NCBI GenBank assembly: GCA_905206365.1
Contig: CAJLHF010000036.1
Span: 1-20,010, forward strand
Source: an uncultured Sutterella sp.
Lineage (GTDB): Bacteria; Pseudomonadota; Gammaproteobacteria; Burkholderiales; Burkholderiaceae_F
DNA length: 20,010 nucleotides
Reading direction: 5' to 3'
Within the stretch, counting starts at the first letter, position 1, and the number at the start of each line of letters is the position of its first letter. The translations under genes and the position numbers were made by a program. The notes under the pieces are model-generated. The model had not been told where the DNA came from, did no database searches, and was given only the letters and a program-made list of their open reading frames with translations. Positions 1 through 7,786 of this stretch are shown piece by piece.

Positions 1-351
1 ATCGTGCCTTAACCCCCCGGAGTTAGCAAGTCCGTTTTTTCCACCCTCATCCCACATGACGGCATTTGCCTGCTTTTCAGATGTATCGTCCGCCGTATTA
101 TTGTCGTGCCCGTGTCCGAACGCAAACAGACCGCTTGCCCGAAGCGCCGAAAATCGAGCCTGTTTTGCGCTTTTCGAGGTTGCGAGGACTCATCCGCTCT
201 TCCCCGACTGACCGCGACGCCATAATCCGGGAAATCAAAACACTGCCGGAGCCCTGCCTTGTCACCCTCTTTCGCCCCTCCGTCACCTCGCCGCCCGACC
301 ATTCCTCTTCTTGCCTTTATCCGTACGCCCTCTTTTTTCGCCTTTTCCGGG
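1..351. other. Non-coding stretch at window edge
   Basis: I see no convincing gene here. Reading frames up to about 100 codons exist on both strands, but they are arginine/proline-rich, lack a ribosome-binding site and match nothing I recognise. A weak stem of four pairs (18-38) followed by six T's at 36-41 is too short to call a terminator. The stretch lies downstream of the carAB terminator. No greA follows carB, although carAB-greA is a common order in related bacteria. Confidence 0.5.
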
Positions 352-384
352 TAAAAGAAATCCCGCTCGTAGCGTGAGCGGGAT
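352..384 (-). terminator. Rho-independent terminator of carAB
   Basis: On the minus strand a nine-pair stem (ATCCCGCTC at 384-376, GAGCGGGAT at 368-360, seven-base loop) runs straight into TTTCTTTTA. The stem plus U-rich tail sits about 125 bases beyond the carB stop codon and is in the right orientation to end the carAB transcript. Confidence 0.75.
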
Positions 385-451
385 GGAAGGTATTGTGAGA
401 CGGTTCGATGTCTGAAGCTTTTCGCACTCGTCTTATCTGTTTTTCGGAACG

Positions 452-477
452 CCCCGGGCGCCCTTGATCGCCCGGGG
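452..477. repeat. GC-rich hairpin just after carB
   Basis: CCCCGGGCG (452-460) pairs perfectly with CGCCCGGGG (469-477) across an eight-base loop. It lies between the carB stop and the better terminator at 352-384. No T-run follows on either strand, so it is more likely an mRNA 3'-end stabilising structure or a pause site than a terminator. Confidence 0.5.
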
Positions 478-509
478 GTTCCCCGCTTCGCGGATTCGTC
501 GTTAAGACG

Positions 510-3500
510 TTACGAAGCGGCAAGCGCTTCCTCGTGCAGATCCTGGAGATCGTAGACGTCCCCCTTGCGACCCGCGCGGATGCCTTCGGCGGCGGCAAGG
601 CCGCCTGCCATCGTCGTGTAGTACGTCACCTGTTCGGCAAGGCACGTACGGCGGATGGCGGCCGCGTCGTCGAGTTCGCTTTCGTGTTCCGCGACCGACA
701 TCACGACGAGACTGATCTCGTGGTTCTTGATGAGGTCGATCACGTTCGGGCGCCCTTCGTGCACGCGGCTCACGCTTCGGCAGGGAATGCCCGCGGAGAG
801 GATGACTTTCGCGGTACCTTCGGTGGCGATCAGTTCGAACCCGGCGTGTGCGAGCTCGTGCGCGCACACGATGGCCTTCGTCTTGTCGGAGTTGCGCACC
901 GAGATGAAGCACGTGCCGCTTTCGGGAAGGCTCGAGGCGGCGGCCACCTGGCTCTTGCGGAGCGCCTCCGCAAAGGTGCGGCCGACACCCATCACTTCGC
1001 CCGTCGAACGCATTTCCGGCCCCAAGACGGGGTCGACGCCGAGGAACTTCGCAAACGGGAACACCGCTTCCTTGACGCAATAGTAAGGCGGCGCCTTTTC
1101 GAGCGTTTCGACGTCAAATCCCTGCGCGGCAAGCGTTTCGCCCGCCATCGCACGTACGGCGATCTTCGCCAGGGGGCGCCCCGTCGCCTTCGAAACGAAG
1201 GGGACCGTACGCGAGGCGCGTGGATTCACTTCGAGGACGTAAATGTCGGGGTTCGCGGCGTGCGGATTTTGGATCGCGAACTGCACGTTCATGAGACCGA
1301 CGACTCCGAGGGCCTTCGCCATGGCGCGCGTCTGGCGGCGGATTTCGGCGACGACCTCGTCCGAAAGACTGTAGGGCGGGAGCGAGCACGCGGAGTCGCC
1401 GGAATGGACGCCCGCCTGTTCGATGTGTTCCATCACGCCCGCAACGGCGACGGTCTCCCCGTCGCAGACGGCATCGACGTCGAGTTCGATTGCGTCGTCG
1501 AGGAACCGGTCGAGAAGCACCGGGCTTTCGGGGCTCACCTTCACGGCCTTCGTCATGTAGAGTTCGAGGCGCTCCGGCGTATGCACGATTTCCATTGCGC
1601 GGCCGCCCAAGACGTAGCTCGGACGCACGACGAGGGGATAGCCGATTTCGGCCGCCTTCTCAAGCGCCTCCGCTTCCGTGCGGGCCGTGCGGTTGGGCGG
1701 CTGCTTGAGGCCCAATTCGTTGATGAGGGCCTGGAAGCGTTCGCGGTCTTCGGCGCGGTCGATCGCATCCGGGGACGTACCGATCACGGGGACTCCGGCC
1801 TTTTCCAGCGCGCGACAGATCTTGAGCGGCGTCTGACCGCCGTACTGCACGATCACGCCGTCGGGCTTTTCAACGTCGCAAATCGCGAGCACGTCTTCGA
1901 GCGTCACCGGCTCGAAGTAGAGGCGGTCCGAGGTGTCGTAGTCGGTCGAGACGGTTTCCGGGTTGCAGTTCACCATGATGGTTTCCCAGCCGTCTTCGCG
2001 AAGGGCCATCGCGGCGTGCACGCAGCAGTAGTCGAATTCGATCCCCTGACCGATGCGGTTGGGACCGCCGCCGAGCACCATGACCTTCTTCTTCGCGGTC
2101 GGATTCGCTTCGTTGGCGTCCGTCGAACCGTACGTCGAATAGAGGTATGCGGTCGTCGTTGAGAATTCCGCTGCACAGGTGTCGACGCGCTTGTAGACGG
2201 GGAGAATTCCGTGCGCGTGACGCAGAGCCCGCACGTCGGATTCATCGGCGTTCACGAGCGCGGCGATACGCTTGTCGGAAAAGCCGAGCGCTTTCAGGTG
2301 CTTCAAGTCCGACGCATCGAGTTCCGTCAGAGCGTGACCCTTCACGGCCGTTTCCGTTTCGACGATTTCGGCGATTTCGCGCAGGAACCAGGGGTCGATC
2401 TTCGTGTGGCGGTGGATTTCGTCCAGGGACATGCCGAGGCGCATCGCATCCGCGACGTAGAAAATGCGTTCTGGTCCGGGAACCGTAAGTTCGCGAACGA
2501 GCTTCGAGGTGTCGGTCGTGACGGGCGTGAGACCGTCTTTACCCGTTTCCAGACCGCGCAGCGCCTTTTGCAGGGATTCCGCAAAGCTCCGACCGATCGC
2601 CATCACTTCGCCCACGGACTTCATCTGGGTCGTAAGGCGGTCGTCGGCGGCGGGGAACTTTTCAAAGGCAAAGCGCGGGCACTTCGTGACGACGTAGTCG
2701 ATCGAGGGTTCGAACGAGGCCGGGGTCTTTCCGCCCGTCATGTCGTTCTTCAATTCGTCGAGCGTGTAGCCGACGGCGAGCTTTGCCGCGATCTTCGCGA
2801 TCGGGAAACCGGTCGCCTTCGAAGCAAGGGCCGAGGAGCGCGAGACGCGGGGATTCATTTCGATCACGATCATGCGCCCGGTCTTCGGATCGAGCGCGAA
2901 CTGAACGTTCGAGCCCCCGGTGTCCACGCCGATCACGCGCAAAACGGCCATCGACGCGTCGCGCATCGCCTGATATTCGCGGTCCGTGAGGGTTTGAGCG
3001 GGCGCCACCGTGATGGAGTCCCCGGTGTGAACGCCCATCGGGTCGAAGTTTTCGATGGAGCACACGATGATCGTGTTGTCCGCCTTGTCGCGGACCACTT
3101 CCATTTCGAATTCCTTCCAGCCGAGGAGCGACTCTTCGATGAGGACTTCGTGCGTGGGCGAGAGTTCCAGACCGCGCGAGACGATTTCGTCGAATTCGGC
3201 CGTGTTGTAGGCGATGCCGCCCCCGGAACCACCGAGCGTGAAGGACGGACGAATGACGGCGGGAAAGCCCGTCGTCTTGAGAATGGCCTTCGCTTCGGCG
3301 AGCGTGTGCGCAACGCCCGAGCGTGCCGATTCGAGGCCGATCGAGGTCATCAGTTCTTTGAAGCGTTCGCGGTCTTCGGCCTTGTCGATCGCTTCCGGGG
3401 TGGCGCCGATCAATTCCACGTCGTATTTGTCGAGCACCCCTTCGCGCACGAGATCCATGGCGCAGTTCAAGGCCGTCTGACCGCCCATCGTCGGGAGAAT

Positions 3501-3755
3501 CGCGTCGGGGCGTTCCTTTTCGATGATGCGTTCGAGCGTCTGCCACGTGATCGGCTCGATGTAGGTCGCATCCGCCGTCTGCGGATCCGTCATGATGGTG
3601 GCGGGGTTCGAATTGACGAGAATCGTGCGGTAGCCTTCTTCGCGCAATACGCGGCAGGCCTGAACGCCCGAGTAGTCGAATTCGCAAGCCTGACCGATGA
3701 CGATCGGACCCGCACCGATGATGAGAATGGAATGAATGTCTGTACGTTTGGGCAT
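510..3755 (-). CDS. carB: Carbamoyl-phosphate synthetase, large subunit
   Basis: Large subunit of glutamine-dependent carbamoyl-phosphate synthetase. It uses ammonia from CarA, bicarbonate and two ATP to make cytosolic carbamoyl phosphate for arginine and pyrimidines. The 1081 residues are close to the usual length (E. coli about 1073). The two internally homologous ATP-grasp halves are visible: the first has RPSFTLGGSGGG at about residues 169-180, the second RPSYVLGGRA at about 705-720. The oligomerisation region lies between them. From about residue 945 the C-terminal MGS-like allosteric domain is present, with ATEGTA and VHEGRPNVIDLIKN, the region that binds nucleotide and ornithine effectors in the family. 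The ATG at 3755 is preceded by AAGGAC at normal spacing, 22 bases after the carA stop. The gene looks intact. Confidence 0.98.
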   Translation of the reverse strand: MPKRTDIHSILIIGAGPIVIGQACEFDYSGVQACRVLREEGYRTILVNSNPATIMTDPQTADATYIEPITWQTLERIIEKERPDAILPTMGGQTALNCAMDLVREGVLDKYDVELIGATPEAIDKAEDRERFKELMTSIGLESARSGVAHTLAEAKAILKTTGFPAVIRPSFTLGGSGGGIAYNTAEFDEIVSRGLELSPTHEVLIEESLLGWKEFEMEVVRDKADNTIIVCSIENFDPMGVHTGDSITVAPAQTLTDREYQAMRDASMAVLRVIGVDTGGSNVQFALDPKTGRMIVIEMNPRVSRSSALASKATGFPIAKIAAKLAVGYTLDELKNDMTGGKTPASFEPSIDYVVTKCPRFAFEKFPAADDRLTTQMKSVGEVMAIGRSFAESLQKALRGLETGKDGLTPVTTDTSKLVRELTVPGPERIFYVADAMRLGMSLDEIHRHTKIDPWFLREIAEIVETETAVKGHALTELDASDLKHLKALGFSDKRIAALVNADESDVRALRHAHGILPVYKRVDTCAAEFSTTTAYLYSTYGSTDANEANPTAKKKVMVLGGGPNRIGQGIEFDYCCVHAAMALREDGWETIMVNCNPETVSTDYDTSDRLYFEPVTLEDVLAICDVEKPDGVIVQYGGQTPLKICRALEKAGVPVIGTSPDAIDRAEDRERFQALINELGLKQPPNRTARTEAEALEKAAEIGYPLVVRPSYVLGGRAMEIVHTPERLELYMTKAVKVSPESPVLLDRFLDDAIELDVDAVCDGETVAVAGVMEHIEQAGVHSGDSACSLPPYSLSDEVVAEIRRQTRAMAKALGVVGLMNVQFAIQNPHAANPDIYVLEVNPRASRTVPFVSKATGRPLAKIAVRAMAGETLAAQGFDVETLEKAPPYYCVKEAVFPFAKFLGVDPVLGPEMRSTGEVMGVGRTFAEALRKSQVAAASSLPESGTCFISVRNSDKTKAIVCAHELAHAGFELIATEGTAKVILSAGIPCRSVSRVHEGRPNVIDLIKNHEISLVVMSVAEHESELDDAAAIRRTCLAEQVTYYTTMAGGLAAAEGIRAGRKGDVYDLQDLHEEALAAS

Positions 3756-3777
3756 GATGTGTCCTTGTCGGTCGGGG

Positions 3778-4968
3778 TCAGTTCGCGGCGGAGGCCTTCT
3801 TGGCGGCCATCAGTTCGACAAAGTGCGCGAAAAGGGGCGAGATGTCGTGCGGACCGGGGCTCGCTTCGGGGTGGCCCTGGAAGCAGAAGGCGGGCGCGTC
3901 CGTGAGTTCGAATCCCTGAAGCGATCCGTCGAAAAGCGACCGGTGCGTCACAACGGCATTCTCGGGGAGCGTCTCGGCGTCGACCGCAAACCCGTGATTC
4001 TGGCTCGTGATGTAGACGCGGTGCGTGCGCACGTCTTCGACGGGGTGGTTCCCGCCGTGGTGACCGAACTTCATCTTGAGGGTCTTCGCTCCGACCGCAA
4101 GGCCCATGATCTGGTGCCCGAGGCAGATGCCGAAGAGCGGCACCTTGGCGGCGATCGCCTTCTTCGCGACCTCGATCGCGTACGTGCAGGGCGCGGGGTC
4201 CCCCGGGCCGTTCGAGAGGAAGATCCCGTCGGGATTCATGGCCATTGCGTCTTCAAAGCTCGTGCGCGCCGGAACGACCGTCACTTTCACGCCCGCAGCC
4301 GCGAGCATGCGCAGAATGTTCTTCTTGATCCCGAAGTCGTAGGCGACGACGTGATAGGGCTGCTCCGCAGGCGTCACAAAGCCCGCGGCCCGCTCGGCGG
4401 TCGCATTTTTCCACGTCCCTTCGGTCCATTCGTAGGGGGCCTTCGTCGTAACGACGCTTGCGAGGTCCTGCCCCACCATCTGCCCCCAGGAAGCGGCGGC
4501 CGTCTTCGCCTTTTCGAGATCGGCCTCGGTCAGTTCGCCCTTTTCCGCGGCGACGATCGCGCCCGGCTGCGCCCCCGTCGAGCGCAGGTGCATCGTGAGC
4601 GCACGTGTATCGATGTCCGTGATCGCGACGATCCCTTCCTCGCGCAGGACGTCGACCAAGGCGCGCTCGCTGCGCGCATTCGACGGAACTTCCGTCATGC
4701 GGTTCACGATCAAACCCGCAGCCGCGATCGCGCGACTTTCCATGTCTTCGGCATTCCAGCCGGTGTTACCCACGTGCGCCACGGTAAGCGTCACAAGTTG
4801 GCCCGTATAGGACGGATCCGTCAGGATTTCCTGGTAACCCGTCATCGACGTATTGAAAACGGTCTCACCCGAGGCCAATCCCGGAGCGCCCGCAGAGCGC
4901 CCCCGAAAGATCCGTCCGTCCGAGAGTACCAGTGCCGCTTCGGGCCGTTTGTGCGTAAGAAGTGCCAC
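3778..4968 (-). CDS. carA: Carbamoyl-phosphate synthetase, small (glutaminase) subunit
   Basis: Glutamine amidotransferase subunit. It hydrolyses glutamine and channels ammonia to CarB. The 396 residues compare with about 382 in E. coli. The N-terminal half is the CPSase small-chain domain (SMTGYQEILTDPSY at about 41-54). The C-terminal half is a class I amidotransferase with nucleophile Cys282 in GICLGHQ and His366/Glu368 in GHPEASPG, so the catalytic triad is complete. The start is GTG at 4968, chosen because AAGGAG lies six bases upstream and the protein aligns with the family from MALL onward. It is the first gene of the carAB operon. A pyrimidine/arginine control site was not identified upstream. 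Confidence 0.98.
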   Translation of the reverse strand: MALLTHKRPEAALVLSDGRIFRGRSAGAPGLASGETVFNTSMTGYQEILTDPSYTGQLVTLTVAHVGNTGWNAEDMESRAIAAAGLIVNRMTEVPSNARSERALVDVLREEGIVAITDIDTRALTMHLRSTGAQPGAIVAAEKGELTEADLEKAKTAAASWGQMVGQDLASVVTTKAPYEWTEGTWKNATAERAAGFVTPAEQPYHVVAYDFGIKKNILRMLAAAGVKVTVVPARTSFEDAMAMNPDGIFLSNGPGDPAPCTYAIEVAKKAIAAKVPLFGICLGHQIMGLAVGAKTLKMKFGHHGGNHPVEDVRTHRVYITSQNHGFAVDAETLPENAVVTHRSLFDGSLQGFELTDAPAFCFQGHPEASPGPHDISPLFAHFVELMAAKKASAAN

Positions 4969-5036
4969 GTTGTTCTCCTTCGTTTGTAATTCGGATCGTG
5001 CCGAAAAACTCTGTCTTTCGACGTCAAAGTTTTGTC

Positions 5037-5042
5037 ATTCTA
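5037..5042 (-). promoter_or_regulatory. Possible carA -10 box
   Basis: TAGAAT on the minus strand (5042-5037) lies about 70 bases before the carA GTG and matches five of six -10 positions. No good -35 hexamer sits 16-18 bases further upstream, so this is only a weak candidate. Confidence 0.25.
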
Positions 5043-5088
5043 TGTAAGTTCTTCGGGGAATCCGTCGAACCGATTAAGGAGAACACCC

Positions 5089-5107
5089 AAGAGGCTTTGC
5101 GCCTCTT
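5089..5107. repeat. Inverted repeat upstream of carA
   Basis: AAGAGGC (5089-5095) and GCCTCTT (5101-5107) form a seven-pair stem with a five-base loop. No T-run follows on either strand. It could be a protein-binding dyad in the carA control region or a remnant structure. Confidence 0.35.
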
Positions 5108-5925
5108 CGTGAGAAAAAATGGTTCTTCGAACCCCTAAAATTGTCGGCAAATACTCGTCCGAATGGCATTTCCGGTCGAATCCGCAGGGGCTTTTCGAGT
5201 TGCGTTCAGAGGTCGTTCGGAGCTCGTTTCGCCATCGGACCGTATCCCGAGACGACGTTCGAAATCTCTTCTCCGAGGCTCGTGCGATGCGGTACTGCGA
5301 ATCGTTTACGGCATCTCTTCCAAGAAGTTACCCGAATGCCTCCGGGACGCTTCGGTCCGCGTTGAGTTCGACTACGTCGCCTTTCACGGGTTCTTCCACG
5401 ATGCACTGCAATGTCTTAGATTCGCCTTGTTTTCAGATCGGACGGGACTCTCGCGATCATACGTTCTCCGCGGAAGCGGCTCCCGAACGCATTTTTCGGC
5501 CTACCCCCTCCCCCCACCCCCTCCCCACCCTGTTGCCTGACGCGCGCCCGAAACGAGCTTCGGTCGGCATTTTGACGTCCGGACGGGAAGCGTCTCCGCG
5601 GCCCGCGAAATATCCGTCACGGGAGTCCGAGTATCCCTTCACATTCCGAAGTCTGGAACGAGGATCCATGTCGTCGGAATCGAAGCAAGGCTTTCAACGA
5701 AACCCCATTCTGTCGACAAATAAGTCCTCCGAGTCGCCCGACGAAGCCTACGAATTTCAACAAATTCGGCAACTAATATCCACTCTCTATCCTTTGCCGA
5801 ATAGACACAAGAAAGAATCAGATTCGAAATCTTTTTGTGAATTCGGGTCGCCGCCGTTGGTATTTCCGATCGTATAGTTAACTCGCAGGCCGACAAAACA
5901 ACGGGTCCGCCCAAACGCTACGGCA
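5108..5925. other. Long intergenic region between divergent genes
   Basis: About 820 bases between carA and the binding-protein gene. One plus-strand frame (5119-5877) stays open for 252 codons, but it is serine/proline/arginine-rich, has no ribosome-binding site and shows no domain, so I do not call it. The last ~200 bases are AT-rich and should hold the promoter of the plus-strand gene. The best -10-like hexamer is TATAGT at 5873-5878, with no good -35. The G-quadruplex motif at 5504-5530 is listed separately. Confidence 0.5.
5504..5530 (-). other. Strong G-quadruplex motif (i-motif on plus strand)
   Basis: The plus strand has five C-runs of 5, 6, 5, 4 and 3 bases, each separated by one base (T, A, T, A). 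On the minus strand this gives five G-runs with single-base loops, the pattern that favours a very stable parallel quadruplex. No coding sequence overlaps it. It lies about 535 bases upstream of carA, on the carA-coding strand. Confidence 0.8.
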
Positions 5926-5965
5926 TGTGTTTTTAAGGTTGGTATTTGTCATAAGGAGTTTCACA

Positions 5966-6736
5966 ATGAAAGCCGCCTTTTCGTCTCGGACCGTTCTGAG
6001 CGGTCTCCTCGCTCTCGCTCTCTCGGGTTCCGTCTTTGCCGCCGACCCCTGGAAGGTCGCCACCGAGGGCACGTTCCCTCCGTTTGAGTTCTACGACTCG
6101 AAGACGGGCGAAATTCAGGGTTTCGAGGTCGACCTCGTTCGCGAGATGGCCAAGATCATGGGGCGCGACCTTCAGCTCTCCACGATGGGTTTTGACGCCA
6201 TTTTGCCCGCGGTGCTCGCGGGGACGATCGATTCGGGTGCCGCGGGCTTCTCGATCACGCCCGAACGCCAGAAGCGCGTCCTCTTCACGGATCCCTTCTA
6301 CACGTCGGGTCTCACGATCGTCGTGAAAAAGGGTGAAAAGGACATCAAGAGCTTTGCGGACCTGAAGGGTAAACGCATTTCCGTGCAGATCGGGTCGACG
6401 AGCATGGCCGCCGCGAAGAAGATCGAGGATGCCAAGATTTCGACCTTCAACAGCGCCGGCGACGCCATCCTCAACATGCTCGCCGGCAACGCCGACGCCG
6501 TCATCAACGACAAGCCCGTCACGGACTACATCCTCGCGCAGAATGCTTCGATCGCCTCGCAGACCGAACATCTCCCCGAAATGGCAACGGCCGATCACTT
6601 CGCCATGATCGCAGCAAAGAAGGATGCGAAGCTGATCGAAGAGATGAACGCCGCCCTGAAGACTCTGAAGGAAAACGGCACGTACGACAAGCTTCACGTG
6701 AAGTGGTTCGGCAAGTCCGCCGACCTCACGAAGTAA
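5966..6736 (+). CDS. Periplasmic amino-acid-binding protein (SBP_bac_3 / GlnH-like)
   Basis: Extracellular solute-binding protein, family 3, the periplasmic receptor of a polar amino-acid ABC importer. The 256 residues match the family size. Residues 1-25 form a Sec signal peptide ending SVFA|ADP. There is no lipobox cysteine, so it should be soluble in the periplasm. Family marks are VATEGTFPPFEFYD near the mature N-terminus, GFEVDL, and ITPERQKRVLFTDPFY with Arg101 at the position that binds the ligand carboxylate in GlnH-type proteins. The ATG at 5966 is preferred over an upstream in-frame ATG because AAGGAG lies seven bases before it and the signal peptide begins there. No permease or ATPase gene is adjacent, so it is an orphan and must share a transporter encoded elsewhere. 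The exact ligand is unknown; glutamine or another polar amino acid is likely. Confidence 0.9.
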   Translation: MKAAFSSRTVLSGLLALALSGSVFAADPWKVATEGTFPPFEFYDSKTGEIQGFEVDLVREMAKIMGRDLQLSTMGFDAILPAVLAGTIDSGAAGFSITPERQKRVLFTDPFYTSGLTIVVKKGEKDIKSFADLKGKRISVQIGSTSMAAAKKIEDAKISTFNSAGDAILNMLAGNADAVINDKPVTDYILAQNASIASQTEHLPEMATADHFAMIAAKKDAKLIEEMNAALKTLKENGTYDKLHVKWFGKSADLTK

Positions 6737-6750
6737 CAAAAAATCAAAAG

Positions 6751-6803
6751 GCGACCTCCGGTCGCTTCCCCGCCGGAATCCGTCCGGCGGGTTTTTCTTT
6801 TTT
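6751..6803 (+). terminator. Strong terminator of the binding-protein gene
   Basis: CCCGCCGGA (6769-6777) pairs with TCCGGCGGG (6783-6791) around a five-base loop, followed by TTTTTCTTTTTT (6792-6803). A second small hairpin, GCGACC-TCC-GGTCGC (6751-6765), is preceded by AAAAAATCAAAAG. Read on the minus strand, that second hairpin also ends in a T-rich tail, so the site may terminate in both directions. Confidence 0.9.
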
Positions 6804-6996
6804 CAGGATCGGACGCGGGATCGAGGTCGCCCCCTTTCGCCCTTCCCGCACCGCGCGGCTCCCAAGCGGCGGCAATGTTGGCGAACCCCTGTTTTCCCGC
6901 TCCGGGTTACTGAATCGTGAGGAATCTGTTCGGCAACTCTTGCTCGTCTTCGACCCAATAAACATCCCTTTGTTCGAGGAATCATGAGGAGGAACC

Positions 6997-7275
6997 GTGA
7001 CAGCTGAAAAAGTGCCCGAGCGGGTTTTGGCGAAGTTTAAGAGATAAGGTTTCACCCGTTGCGAAATCGTCGGCAATTGGGAGGGTTTTGTTGTTTGGGG
7101 CCCGTTGCCCGATCCAGTCATCGGCTTGCCGTGCACGGGTGCTCCGTTTTTCGCGATCGACGACGGCGAACGCGCGAGAGGTTCAAGCTCCGACGAGGGA
7201 TTCGAACTACCTGACCACTTCGCTCTCGTCAAGAGTAAGGGGCTTCGCAACCTCGTCGCCCGCGACGGGCCCGTC
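6997..7275 (+). pseudogene. Small protein gene broken by an in-frame stop
   Basis: A GTG at 6997, four bases after AGGAGG (6987-6992), opens a frame of 16 codons (MTAEKVPERVLAKFKR) ended by TAA at 7045-7047. The same frame then continues with protein-like sequence: GFTRCEIVGNWEGFVVWGPL, then VIGLPCTGAPFFAIDDGE, then DEGFELPDHFALVKSKG up to about 7245. Hydrophobic and charged residues alternate as in a folded small protein, unlike the arginine-rich noise in other frames. I read it as one gene of roughly 85-90 codons with a premature stop, its 3' end lost where the binding-protein relic begins. I do not recognise the family. It could instead be a chance open frame behind a good ribosome-binding site. 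Confidence 0.4.
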
Positions 7276-7279
7276 GGTT

Positions 7280-7321
7280 GCGAAGAAGATCGAAGGCGCC
7301 AAGATTTCGACTTTCAAGAGC
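7280..7321 (+). pseudogene. Relic of a binding-protein gene
   Basis: These 42 bases match 6413-6454 inside the intact binding-protein gene at 37 positions. They encode AKKIEGAKISTFKS against AKKIEDAKISTFNS (12 of 14 residues). The fragment has no start codon and no recognisable flanking SBP sequence. It looks like what remains of a second copy of the gene, or of a recombination event that brought in a short piece of it. Confidence 0.55.
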
Positions 7322-7329
7322 GAGGGGCG

Positions 7330-7711
7330 GAACGCGGCCGGAGCCCCGCGCCGGCATCCGTCTCTCTTCAGGTATCTCTGCCGCTTCATACGTTCCGGCA
7401 CCGATAGCGCTCCCCGGCATTCCGGCATAACCCGAGATGTCCGTAGCCGGAGGGAAGCGTCCCGATCATGGAAGCGACGAGCTCGGGAATCTCCGTCGAA
7501 TCCACGTATGTTTCCGCGCACTGCGGCGGGCAGATCGTTTCCGACTCCGACAAAACCGCGTCTGCAGCTCGAGTTTGGACGTCGACCGAGACGCAGATGC
7601 CGGAGAGCTCGCCCCGGGACCTCCGGTATTTCCGCGAGATCGGCAACGCAATATTCGCGCGATCACCAATGTGAGAGTTGCATTAAAAAGGTTGTTTACT
7701 TTCGGGAGGGG
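7330..7711. other. Non-coding stretch before the first autotransporter
   Basis: A plus-strand frame from 7088 stays open through here into the autotransporter gene, but a signal peptide and ribosome-binding site place the true start at 7787. Short frames on both strands around 7386-7674 have mixed protein-like composition and may be decayed remnants. I cannot identify any of them. Confidence 0.35.
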
Positions 7712-7740
7712 TCGATTTTGTCCGGTTCGCTTCGTAAAAT
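7712..7740 (+). promoter_or_regulatory. Candidate promoter of the first autotransporter gene
   Basis: TAAAAT at 7735-7740 fits a -10 box; 17 bases upstream is TCGATT (three of six for a -35). Support comes from the paralogue: CGTAAAGT lies at nearly the same distance before the same conserved leader block (11587-11604) in the second gene. The transcript would start near 7747, giving a leader of about 40 bases. Confidence 0.45.
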
Positions 7741-7750
7741 CAAATTAAAA

Positions 7751-7775
7751 GTCGGCTTCCGACCGTCTCTTCGAA
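7751..7775 (+). promoter_or_regulatory. Leader hairpin and conserved block, first copy
   Basis: GTCGG-CTT-CCGAC (7751-7763) can form a five-pair hairpin and overlaps the block TCCGACCGTCTCTTCGAA (7758-7775). The block recurs with one change (C for T) at 11587-11604. It lies between the probable transcript start and the ribosome-binding site. Confidence 0.45.
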
Positions 7776-7786
7776 GGAGGTGCCTT

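Noticed and set aside
534..4989. Three long open frames on the plus strand opposite carB and carA (about 542, 564 and 417 codons)
   Set aside because: They are exactly antisense to conserved carAB, arise from GC-rich codon use, and have arginine/histidine-rich products with no domains.
5119..5877. 252-codon plus-strand open frame in the carA upstream region
   Set aside because: No ribosome-binding site, serine/proline/arginine-rich composition, and it runs through the C-run tract as a proline-rich stretch. It most likely stays open by chance.
7190..7250. tRNA-like T-arm on the minus strand (AGTTCGAATCCCTC)
   Set aside because: The T-stem does not pair (GGTAG against CCCTC), and no acceptor stem, anticodon arm or CCA end fits around it.
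7088..7786. In-frame N-terminal extension of the first autotransporter (233 extra codons)
   Set aside because: The start at 7787 has a strong ribosome-binding site and a signal peptide matching the paralogue. The extension would bury the signal peptide and overlaps the pseudogene relics.
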